This document shows, one piece after another, positions 26,236-39,243 of a stretch of DNA of 64,000 bases. Within the stretch, counting starts at the first letter, position 1, and every line of letters starts with the position of its first letter. The notes under the pieces are model-generated. The model was not told the origin of the DNA, made no database searches, and saw only the letters and a list, made by a program, of their open reading frames with translations. Source of the stretch: Flaccisagitta enflata (taxonomy: Eukaryota; Chaetognatha; Sagittoidea; Aphragmophora); the NCBI GenBank assembly GCA_965153355.1, contig OZ231126.1:30194001-30258000 (forward strand), written 5' to 3'. The position numbers were made by a program, and so were the translations under genes.

Positions 26236-26360
26236 TCTGGGAGGCTGGGGGAGGGGGGTGCGGAGGAGAAGGAGGAGGAGGAGAAGGAGAAAACTTCCCA
26301 TATGTGTTAAAGCATAGGTCATCAACCCCTTTGGGCCGCCTTGCCCTGCTCCCCCTCACC
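26236..26360. mobile_element. Partial second end of the GCAGCGGCCCC family
   Basis: GGGAGGCTGGGGGAGGGGGG through CATAGGTCATCAACCCCTTT and GCCCTGCTCCCC repeats the right arm of the preceding foldback in the same orientation. Confidence 0.7.
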
Positions 26361-26840
26361 TTTTTCTTTCTTTTGTTTTCATTTCTTTTCTTTTCTTCCT
26401 TATCATTTGTTCCTTTTTTTTCTCTTTTCCTCTTCTTTTCTTTTCTTTTCTTTTCTTTTCTTTTCTTTTCTTTCTTTTCTTTTCTTTTCTTTCTTTTCTT
26501 TTCTTTTCTTTTCTTTTCCTTTTCTTTTCATTTTCTTTTTTCTTTTTCATTTTCATTATCTTTTCTTTTTTTCTTCATCTTTCTTCTTCTTCTTCTTCTT
26601 CTTCTCCTTCTTATTCTTATTCGTCTTCTCTTTTCTTCTTTCTCTTTCTTCTTCTCCTACTACTTCTTCTTCTTCTTCTTCTTCTTCTTTCTTCTTTTTC
26701 TCCTTTTTTTTCTATTTTCTTTTCTTTTCTTTTCTTTTTCTTTTTCTTTTTCTTTTTCTTTTTCTTTTTCTTTTTCTTTTTCTTCTTCTTTGTCTTCTTC
26801 TTCTTCTTCTCTTCTTTTTCTTCTTCTTCTTCTTCGGCTT
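26361..26840. repeat. Polypyrimidine tract of TTTTC and TTC units
   Basis: Nearly 480 bases of almost pure pyrimidine on the plus strand, made of TTTTC, TTTTTC, TTC and CTTCTT units. Long Phe/Ser/Leu or Lys/Glu/Arg frames here are artefacts. Confidence 0.95.
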
Positions 26841-27051
26841 ATCCAAAATACTTTCTTGAACATGCTGGGGAAAATGGAAAGTCCCGCGATGGTTGAAATG
26901 AGGCCGAAAAGTCCTTGAATCTCCGGAGTAACAAGTTTCATTTGCTCTCCAGCCAGTCTAATATCATTAAGGAAAAAAATAAAAGTAATTTCAAAAGTTA
27001 CGGTGCAAAGAGAGAGAGAAAAATAGAATGGGAAAGAGATAAAAATCAATG

Positions 27052-27222
<171 letters not shown>

Positions 27223-27439
27223 TAAGTAGACAGAGACAAATTGACAAAGATTAAACTTGGAAAGACAAAAAGACAGTTATGAATACCAGTAATGGTGGCT
27301 GTCGTCGTGAGAAAGTCGTCGTAAGCGTTGGTCACTTTTCACCAGTTTTCGTCTCTCTTCAGTCACTGCAAATCTTTTTATTTGTTAGATCAAATCAAGA
27401 GCAATTGTATGTATTGATTGCACTGAAAATCAGAGAAAA

Positions 27440-27840
27440 ATAGGACTGAGCCAAATGAGCAAGATGAGCTAAAATGCTCAAAATCACTCAACCAGACAGC
27501 CAGGTATGCTCAATGAGCAAGAATACTTGAAAATACCCTCGCAGATGAGCAGCTATGCTCACTGACATGCTTTTTTTGTATCTGCTTGCTTAAACATGTA
27601 GCAAATGTTTTTAAATTACGGTACGTACTCCAAAATATGTATTTATTAATCGCATTCGAAATCTAAATCAATTTTGAGCTAAATGAGCTAAATGAGCTAG
27701 AATGCTCAAAAACACCCTCACAGATGAGCAACTATGCTCATAACGATGTTTTCTTGTATTTGCATGCTCAAACAAGCATAAAAATACTCCTTTATTGATC
27801 CTACTTAAAATCATAAAAAATAAAAAAAAATTCAATTTGT
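27440..27840. repeat. Two-copy ~230-bp repeat rich in ATGAGCTAA / TATGCTCA words
   Basis: The segment AAATGAGC...GCTATGCTCA...ATGCTTTTTTTGTATCTGC occurs near 27455-27590 and again near 27670-27770 with moderate divergence. The words TGAGC and GCTCA give it local self-complementarity. Confidence 0.65.
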
Positions 27841-28451
27841 ATTTTTCATAAATAAATCTTTAAAAAATCATAACGCAAAAAATATTTGTTGTAGAGCATT
27901 CTGCTTGGCGCAAAATGAAAGAGAATTATCAAATTTACTTACCCTATCAATTTCATCCGAGGGCACAATCAGTCGATGGAGATTCACAACTTTCCCATAA
28001 GAAAGTGAAAACCCTGTATCTCTCAAATATGTCAAAAAGTAAAAGACTGACTTCGACTTTTTTCCCGATAAAGCATGTGTAAAAATGAATGCCACTGGGA
28101 CAGCCTAAATGAGGGTTTTACCCTGTATATTTCACTGATTTCAAAAAACGTTAATTTTTTGAATCTTTTTTTTCTAACACTAAAGTGGAAAGGCAGAAAC
28201 AATTTTTGATAGGAGGAAAAACGAGACAACAACTTTTCTCCTCAACTTTTCATAATTCTTCAATGCTTAACCATGTAGTTTCCTTACAATTGAGTATAAC
28301 ATATTGTTTAGATGACAAAAATGAAGAAAAGAGGAGCGGCGGCTTATGAATTCCGGTATGCGTCATGTAAAGAGAGGTGGAACAGAATAGTTGTAAAACG
28401 CACAAGATAGCAAAATGACGGTTTTGGGCGAGGGTGATCAAGTAGGTGGAA

Positions 28452-28555
<104 letters not shown>

Positions 28556-28732
28556 AAGTCCCGGGAGAGTCGAGGGACTTTGGGACTTGGTGGGTTTCTC
28601 GTCGTAAAGAGAGATAAAGTGAATGGTTCATCGACGTTTGCGTAAAGTTCAGCATGTTTATTGCGCGTGAAATTCTTCGCCGGCGTTGTCATTACAACGA
28701 GATCACCTTCCTTCTCCTATCCTGCTCAGGGG

Positions 28733-28972
28733 GCGTTTCTAGTCAAAGACGATCGCGTTTTGAAAGGGCCACTCGGTCGCTCGCTACGTTCATTCGCTCG
28801 CCCCGCTCACTCCACTCACTTGCTCCGCAGCGCTCCGCTCCGTTCACGGGCTCTCTCACTCACTTTGCTCACTCCCTTGTGGGACAGGTGAAATTCTTGA
28901 ATATCTGTTCATACTATTATCGCGTTTCATGGAAACAAGCGCGTTTTTGGCGCTCACTAGAAACACGCCCTT
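28733..28972. mobile_element. ~240-bp MITE with GGGCGTTTCTAGT ends
   Basis: GGGGGCGTTTCTAGTCAAAG at the left is mirrored by CACTAGAAACACGCCC at the right, and ATCGCG motifs also pair further in. The CTCGCTCGCT-like middle is a common feature of such elements. Confidence 0.65.
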
Positions 28973-29103
28973 ACTTTTCTTCTCTTTCGTAGCTTTCATC
29001 CTTCTTTCTCACTTTGTTCAACCTTCTTTCTTCTTCCTATTATCCCTTGAGCGTCCTTGTACCACTCTAAGTGGATGTATACGTGTGTAGGTAGATCGGT
29101 AGG

Positions 29104-29521
29104 TAGTTACTACAGAGGTAGGAGAAATATAAGATGTGAACGCCCCTAAAACTGTAGCACCCCCCCTTACAGATCAAACTACAGTAATAAATAGTGAATT
29201 GAATGTTGTTAATTAAAGTTTGTTAGTGTACAAGTGGCGCCACCAGAGCGATTTTGCAATTTCCATTCCAGTCTCAAATTATAATATAAAATCCTTGATT
29301 TTATGAACTTTTAATAATAGTTAATTTTAATGCTTTATTAAGCTATATCTTGACTTAAAAAGCAAAATTTAAAAATCGCTCTGGTGACGCCACTTGCATT
29401 GATATAAACATTCTACCTCTATCTTTAAAATGTCTTTAATTTAATCGGCTAGAGCTGTAGGTGGGGGTGCTACAGTTTTCAGGGGGTTCACACCTTATAT
29501 TAACCTTTTCTCTGTAGTTAG
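29104..29521. mobile_element. Nested foldback: outer ~418 bp, inner ~167 bp
   Basis: The outer arms (TAACTACAGAG..., TATAAG-TGTGAAC, CCTAAAACTGTAGCACCCCC) are mirrored at 29461-29521. Inside, ACAAGTGGCGCCACCAGAGC at 29230 is mirrored at 29372-29396. The inner element looks like a separate MITE inserted in the loop of the outer one, or a second stem of one element. Confidence 0.78.
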
Positions 29522-29663
29522 CAAGGGAGCTAGAAAAGAAGGGGTATGACCTTATATGGGTAGGGAGGGAGGTTGGAAGGTAACACGATTTTTGACACGA
29601 TGTTTAAGGTTTCTCTCTACATCTCTTCATATCTCAATCCATCCTTCTTCTATTCCATACTGG

Positions 29664-29828
29664 TTTTTAGTTGCGGACACGCAACTCTATAAGAGGCTTT
29701 GTCCGTCCGTCGGTCCGTTGGTCCGTCCGTCGGTCATGGTGATCGAGTTGGAAAGTGTGGAAACGCGCATTTCCGCCCCTGCCCACCCGTCCGCAACTGG
29801 TATTGGCCATGTATCCGGCCTTGTTGTT
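29664..29828 (+). mobile_element. GTCC-core HINE-like element, short complete copy
   Basis: Head TTAGTTGCGGACACGCAACT, then CTATAAGAGGCTTTGTCCGT and about eight GTCC/GTCG/GTTG tetramers, then the tail CCGTCCGCAACTGGTATTGG and CCGGCCTTGTTG. Confidence 0.62.
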
Positions 29829-30984
<1,156 letters not shown>

Positions 30985-31340
30985 GCAGTTGGACAGAAAG
31001 ACAGACAGCAGTTACGGGGACGCACAGGCAAAGGGCGAGAGAGACAGACACAGAGACGTAGCGGATGTTTTTCAATTTCGATTTCATCGTCTGATGGCTT
31101 TTGAAAACGCGTCTGCTACGTGCGTGTTTTGCGTGCTTTGCGTTTTGTGTTTTGTGATTCCTTATTTCTGTAAACCTCGAAGTATCTTGCCAAATGATCT
31201 TGGGCACCACTGAAAAAAAAAATTGGTCTAGCATGTTGCGCGTTTTCTATGTTTCAATGATTTCTTTTTCTCTTTTTATTTAAAAAAGAAAGTTCCCAAT
31301 GAGTATTATAGGTGTGCCATGGATATTTGTAAATTTTATA

Positions 31341-31929
31341 CAGGGTGTACCAACTCAGTTGTAACATAAAAAATCGATAGATCTCAGCTTCTAGAAAAGA
31401 TAACCCCATTCTGAAAAAAGCTAAAAAAAAAACCACATTTGAAAAAAAACCTCAATTTTCATAGGCATGAATCTAGCAAATATCATAGTAATTTATCAAA
31501 AAATTGTATATTTTTCTAGGAATTCGCTTTCACTATGTAGGATATCTTTAATTTGAATCCAACTCCATATGTTTTGTCAAATTATTTACAGATAAGAGCT
31601 AAACAAAGATTGATCATCATAGGTGATCAATAAACAATAGCAAAATGATAGCAAAATGGCTTATACTTCCATGTCATTTTTCCATGATTGTTGATGCCTT
31701 CCCATCATTTTTCTTTTACTGAGCAAAAATCGTTTTTCAAAAGCTCTTTAGAACTATTTTCAGAATTAGATTATCTTCTTCAGAAGCAGAGATTCATAGA
31801 TTCTTAGATTCTTAGATTCTTAGATTCTTAGATTCTTAGATTCTTAGATTCTTAGATTCTTACATTCTTGGGTTCTTAGATTCTTAAATTTTTAGATTCT
31901 GTATGTTACAACTGAGTTGGTACACCCTG
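31341..31929. mobile_element. 589-bp mariner-like MITE with TA target duplication
   Basis: The ends CAGGGTGTACCAACTCAGTT and their exact complement at the right form a TIR of 28 bases or more, flanked by TA on both sides (31339-31340 and 31930-31931). CAGGGTGT ends with TA duplication are typical of Tc1/mariner-type non-autonomous elements. The interior includes a (TTAGATTC)n run at 31800-31890. Confidence 0.82.
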
Positions 31930-31934
31930 TATGA

Positions 31935-32975
31935 CCAGATTATTTTTTCCCCAAAAATGAAGTTAGTCAAAAACAGACATAAGATGTTTCGCCTTCAATC
32001 AAACGTCATCATTTTCAGTGCCTTAAAAGGAATTCTGAGTTGAATATCTTTTTAAAAAAAGATCATTTACAGCCTAAATTCATGATAGCAAGCAAAAGCA
32101 AATTATCCACTAAAATAGACACGACCGAAACCACTTTATAAATGAGAAATTGTTTCTCCAGCGTCGACGTCAAAAATACATTATCTTTAGTAGTATTCAT
32201 TTTTCCGTCTTCCTAATTGCATCATTCTTCCCTTTCTTGTTCTTAGTCGCGTTCTGAGTCATGTTCTTGGTCGCGGACACGTTGCTGCGTCGGACAGTCA
32301 CTCTTACAGTCGGTCTCTTTATATCCAGCATATTTCCTTTGTTATCAATTTTTCCATCAATTTTCTTGACTTGTGGCTTCAAGGCCCTCTAGATGGATTC
32401 TTATTTATTTCATTCTTTTCGTTTTTACCCTCTTACAGCTTTCCCTAGCCACCATTTGTTAAACATCATTTGTCATTTATCAACTTTTTCACTCTTTCTT
32501 CTTTTTTTTCTGATTTATTTTCTCTCTCTCTTGTTCATCATTCTTGATATTCTATGATTTCTGTAAGTGCCGATGGTTAATCCGTGGGTCCATACATCCG
32601 ATTTCTAATTTCTTAACGAAAAAGAACCAACACCTTACAGTCTGCAAAGAAGAAGGTAGAAGAGGCAACATATTTAGATCCGGGCGATCTCTTTGTTACG
32701 ATTCAATCAATACATGGATTCAAAATTCAATGGCATCACAGTTCACGTTTCAATCAAAAGACTATAAACTAATTACATGTTAACGTCGTAGCCAATTCAA
32801 AGATGACAGATGCAATCAGGGAATCTCCTTTTAAGGCGAGGGTTAAATGATAGACGAGCGCGTAATTTGCATAAGTGGACCCCAGAGATATATGCATATA
32901 TGACGCAATGATTGCAGTCGCGTGCGGTTGTTAAGACCAAAAGACTAAAAGATATACTTCGTTCATTATGTGCAC
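31935..32975. other. AT-rich spacer
   Basis: No gene seen. A GCAGTCGCGTGCGG word near 32915 resembles the head of the HINE-like family but lacks the tetramer core. Confidence 0.3.
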
Positions 32976-32979
32976 AGTC

Positions 32980-33060
32980 TGGTTTAAGTCTGGTTTAAGT
33001 CTGGTTTTAAGTCTGGTTTAAGTCTGGTTTAAGTCCGGATTAAGGAGTCTGGATTAAGCC
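32980..33060. repeat. GTCTGGTTTAA minisatellite
   Basis: About six to seven copies of an 11-12 base unit, the last ones diverged. Confidence 0.85.
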
Positions 33061-33119
33061 AATAAGAGTGATACAATAAGAAATCAGGTCAATTCAGTTA
33101 TCTTTGTCTCATACGAGAG

Positions 33120-33575
33120 AAAGAGGAAAGGGATAGAGTGAAAGATTGAAAAAAGTATGAGCAGAAAGGAAAGAAAGGAAGGTAAGAAAGGTAAGAAAGG
33201 AAAGGAAGGAATGAAAAGAAAAGAAGGAATGAAAAGAAAGGAAAAGAAGGAAAGAAAGGAAAGGAAGGAAAGGCAGGAGAGGAAGGTGGTGGTGATATTG
33301 GTGGTGGTGGTGGTGGTGGTTGATTGATTGGTTGGTGATTATTGGTCAATTAGTGATTGATTGAATTGATTGAACAGGGTGATTGATTAGGGTGGTCGAT
33401 TGATTGATTGATTGATCAGTTCCTTAAGAATCCATGAAGGAGCGAATCTTTGAAAAGAGAAATGAATGAATGAATGAATGAATAAATGAATGAATGAATG
33501 AATGAATGAATGAATGAATGAATGAATGAATGAATGAATGAATGAGTGAATAAATGAACGAATGAATGAATGAAG
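33120..33575. repeat. Mosaic of simple repeats: AAAGG, GGT, GATT, AATG
   Basis: Four arrays in a row: purine AAGGAAAG units (33120-33280), GGT triplets (33286-33325), GATT/GGTT words (33322-33420) and AATG units (33463-33575). Confidence 0.92.
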
Positions 33576-33674
33576 AAAATGAAAAACACGCCACTAAACA
33601 AATTGTGTAAATATACTTTGATCTTATCGCCGGATGGCAATCAAAAACTTCTTCGTTCGACCCACAATGACTAG

Positions 33675-33891
<217 letters not shown>

Positions 33892-33996
33892 CTTTTTTCT
33901 TAACCCGTTATTTATCTTCTCTTATTACAACAAAACATGATCTTCTTCTTGATTCCACTGTTACAACACATCCTCCCAGCTCATTCAGAGAGCAAG

Positions 33997-33999
<3 letters not shown>

Positions 34000-34069
<70 letters not shown>

Positions 34070-34149
34070 TTGATACAGATACAGATACAGACAAACAGTA
34101 GGAGAGACAGATGCAGACAGGCAGACAGAAAGACACTAGACAGACAGGA

Positions 34150-34238
<89 letters not shown>

Positions 34239-34252
34239 AACAGACAGACAGA
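34000..34252. repeat. (GA)n, spacer, (GACA)n
   Basis: About 58 bases of GA, a GATACA-rich transition, then about 27 GACA units (34138-34252) with AACA variants. Confidence 0.96.
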
Positions 34253-34724
34253 CAATCCGCAAAAGATATGTTTTCATGGAAGAGCGATGAAATGGAGCTG
34301 CAGCCTGAGGAAACCACACCCCACAACAATGGCAACCACAGCCACGGCCTACGGGAGGCCACAGGAAGCTTTATCTAGAAAGTCACAGGAAGCCATAGGA
34401 AGCCTGGAGGACAACCAATAAAACAGAACAAGTAAATAAACCAGGAGAAACGTCACTCCATATACGTAATTCTTTGCATTATGAGCAGAGTAGGCAACCT
34501 TTGAACCTTTTTCTGTTGGTAGATTTTGAAAAATTACTATAAAATTACGAGTCAATTATATTCTGATATACATATATAGACATGGAGAAAATAAGCCTGG
34601 AATGTGAACTCCCATCTATCAAGATGTCTGTTTCTTTTTAGGTGCGCCAAAAGGCTGAGTCCGTCGGTTGGTTAGTCTTTTGGTCGGGTAACGCATTCAT
34701 ACGACGATCCACCCGGCGCAACTT

Positions 34725-35488
34725 ACACCGTCTTTAGATCGATTTGAAAAATGTTAAACCTTTATAACTCCTAAACTACTGGGCAAAAAGTCTTCAAATT
34801 TTCAGTGAACATTGCTAACATGTGACGGTTTTATTATGTAAAAGCCTAAACATAGATAATGAATAATTGGGGTACAGCAAAACCCTGAAAAATGGTCTTT
34901 TTTTAAAGCAAAATAAACCTTTTTTCATCATTTTTTAAAAGAAGCTGTCCTTTTGCTACCTATCAACTCCAAATGAATTAAACTAGAACCCCAAAAACAC
35001 TAGTAGACTAATGATGAACATTCAAACACTTCCATTTTGCTTGAAAATCTACTGATTTTCATTAGTTTTGAAAATATTATAATGATTTTTATGTTTGCCA
35101 CTCATGATTTTGTAGAAAATAACCTAAAATTTGTGAAAATTCCGCAAAGTATCCATTTTCTCTCAAATTTATCAGCAAATGTGCTTTCTACAACTAGTTA
35201 CCAATCAATTGTTACCAATGCCAACATTTTAGTTTGATTTGTTTGGAAATGGCAAGCAGAAAAAAACAGCTCCTTTGAAAAAAGTGAAGGAAAAATTCAC
35301 CAAGGCTTATAAAGACTGATTCTTTCAGTGTTTTGCTGTGCTCCAATTATTCAGTACTCTTATCTAAGGTTTTGCACAACAAAACCGTCACATATTAGCA
35401 ATGTTCACTGAAAATTTGAAGACTTTTAGCCAAGCAGTTTAGGAATTATAAAGGTTTAACATTTTTCAGTTCGATCTAAAGACGGTGT
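34725..35488. mobile_element. 764-bp foldback element with ~200-bp arms
   Basis: The ends ACACCGTCTTTAGATCGATT and mirror pair for about 200 bases, including AAATGTTAAACCTTTATAAC and CTTCAAATTTTCAGTGAACA. The divergence between arms is about one base in twelve. No coding capacity. It directly adjoins the HINE-like copy at 35501. Confidence 0.82.
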
Positions 35489-35500
35489 ATTGGCCTACTT

Positions 35501-35700
35501 GGCCTTGTTTTTAGTCGCGGACACGCAATTCTATAACGGCGTTGTCCGTCTGTTAGGTCCGTCCCTCTCTCCCTTTGTTGGTCTGTTGGTACGGATTCAT
35601 TTTGTGTATGTTTGTGTGTGGGTTGGGGGTTAAGATAGGGACGGAAGTTGGACGCCCCAGCCCACCCTTCCGCAACGATATTGTGACCCCGCGTCACTTG
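35501..35700 (+). mobile_element. GTCC-core HINE-like element
   Basis: GGCCTTGTTTTTAGTCGCGG, then ACACGCAATTCTATAACGGC, GTCCGTCTGTTAGGTCCGTC and the CCCCAGCCCACCCTTCCGCA tail block. Confidence 0.58.
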
Positions 35701-35851
35701 TTTCATTGAATAAGATCGACTTTTACATAGGATAGAGAATTCCAATACATCCACTCTCGCTCCAGTACATCTTCTCTACATCTTCTTCAATCTTAAGCCT
35801 TGTTTGCACTTCTTCTCTGCCTTCTTCATCTCCTCTTACACTCCATCTTCC

Positions 35852-35898
35852 TTTTCCTCCTCCTCCTCCTCCTCCTCCTCCTCCTCCTCCTCCTCCTC
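35852..35898. repeat. (CTC)n trinucleotide repeat
   Basis: About 15 TCC/CTC triplets inside a pyrimidine-rich stretch. Confidence 0.92.
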
Positions 35899-36153
35899 AA
35901 GCTCCTCGGCGGCGCGTCGTTATCTTTTGTTTTTCGTGCCTGTTTTCAACAACAAGGCTAGATTAGTGAGATGCCCAGAGAGATAAGGTCAAAAGCTTTC
36001 TTTGATGTCCTTTGATACCGTCTTTGTCTCATCTTGTGCTCATCTGACATCTCATCTCAACTGACATCTCATCTCAACTAACATCACTCCGCGGATCTGA
36101 ATAAATTCTGAATATCATATGTCGATCCTTAAATCCTTCTTACTGGAATATAT

Positions 36154-36400
<247 letters not shown>

Positions 36401-36438
36401 ACGGAGACATCAAGTCGAAAACTTAGAAACACAGAGAT

Positions 36439-36612
<174 letters not shown>

Positions 36613-36619
36613 ACCGCAT

Positions 36620-37236
36620 GCGTGTTTTTGTCGATCTTTTTTTGTTTTGTTTTTTTTTTTCAAATCTGTGTCTAGTAAATTGATAAACCAAATTTTCTTT
36701 TGTCGTTTAATGTTTAACTTTTTGTCTTTCATTTAGTCACTTGTCATCATGGAATCAATCGGTCATCATTTCCATTTCGTAATTGGTTTAATTGCCAACC
36801 AACATGGAAGCTTGTTTTCTTACGCCTGTGGCAACGTAACGAACAGACTAAAATCAAGCGTTACATTTGGGCCATGAACTGTCCTAATGTATCCTCATTT
36901 GGAGGGAGAGCTAATTCTATGGACAGACAAATGCCATAAAGAATGCCATAAAGCAAGGGTAATGAACCGTTTAAAATCAAAGTGCCATAAAACAAAATGT
37001 GTTTTGGAGTTAAAAGGATGAGTCAGAGTTGATTAGAAACGCAGAGCATATTAGTATAGACTCATATAGACGCATACGCTAAGAGACGACCTTTCTAGAG
37101 TTAATATCATTAGTTTCAACTTTGGGCTAACCGTCTGCTCATACATCCCACAGTCCATCATCCGCAAATACTGTAATTTTCTTTTTTTGAGGGGGGGGGG
37201 GGTTAGCCGTTCGTCTGTCAGTCTACCCCATTACAC
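36620..37236. other. AT-rich spacer
   Basis: No gene, inverted repeat or array recognised. Confidence 0.3.
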
Positions 37237-38395
<1,159 letters not shown>

Positions 38396-38773
38396 TTTTT
38401 AGTCGCGTGCACGCGACTCTACAACCCGCTTTGTCGGTCCGTCGGTCAGTCCATCCGTCGGTCCGTCCGTCCGTCGGTCCGTCCGTCACACTTTACTTTT
38501 TTGTACTATAACGTCAACTCTTAGGTCATTTTAAGTCATTTTAAGTCATTTATAGTTATTCTAAGTCATTTTGAGTCAGTCTAAGTCATTTTAAGTCATT
38601 TTAAGTCATTTTAAGTTATTTTAAGTTATTTTTGGTTTTTTGGTTTTTTAGTCATTTTAAGTCAATTTTGGTCATTTTAGGTCATTCTAAGTCATTGAAA
38701 GTCATTCTAAGTCATTCTAAGTCACTCTTTGTCTGTAAGTCTCGCACGCGACTTATAGGTGTTGGCCTTGTTT
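38396..38773 (+). mobile_element. GTCC-core HINE-like element, best complete copy (378 bp)
   Basis: Head TTTTTAGTCGCGTGCACGCG containing the perfect 18-base palindrome AGTCGCGTGCACGCGACT, then CTCTACAACCCGCTTTGTCG, GTCC/GTCG tetramers, a minisatellite of AAGTCATTTT units (38525-38730), and the tail CTCGCACGCGACTTATAGGT plus GTTGGCCTTGTTT. The subterminal AGTCGCGTGC and GCACGCGACT are inverted repeats. Confidence 0.7.
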
Positions 38774-38852
38774 CATTTGAAAGTAAAAGCATAAAAAAAT
38801 TGCGAGCATCGCCATTTTCCCGAATGTAAATAGAATGAGTCATTGGTACATG

Positions 38853-39018
<166 letters not shown>

Positions 39019-39051
39019 NNNNNNNNNNNNNNNNNNNNNNNNNNNNNNNNN
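39019..39051. other. Assembly gap (33 N)
   Basis: Unknown bases. The left contig ends in a microsatellite and the right contig begins inside a HINE-like repeat. Neither side continues the gene on the other side. Confidence 1.
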
Positions 39052-39165
39052 TTACTCTACACCTTGGTCCATCCGTCTGTCCTTCCATAACATTTTTGAA
39101 TTGCAATTGCATTACTGCTCCGGCCCAACCGTCCGCGACTGGATTGCCGTGTATCCGGCCTCATT
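39052..39165 (+). mobile_element. HINE-like element truncated by the gap
   Basis: It begins inside the head (TTACTCTACACCTTGGTCCA), then CATCCGTCTGTCC, and ends with CCGTCCGCGACTGGATTGCC and CCGGCCTCATTG. Confidence 0.5.
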
Positions 39166-39243
39166 GCTCAATACCTAACATGCACCTAGTAGTGGAGCCT
39201 AATTGTAATCGTATCAATGTAAAAGAAGGTAAAATTCTCTCAC

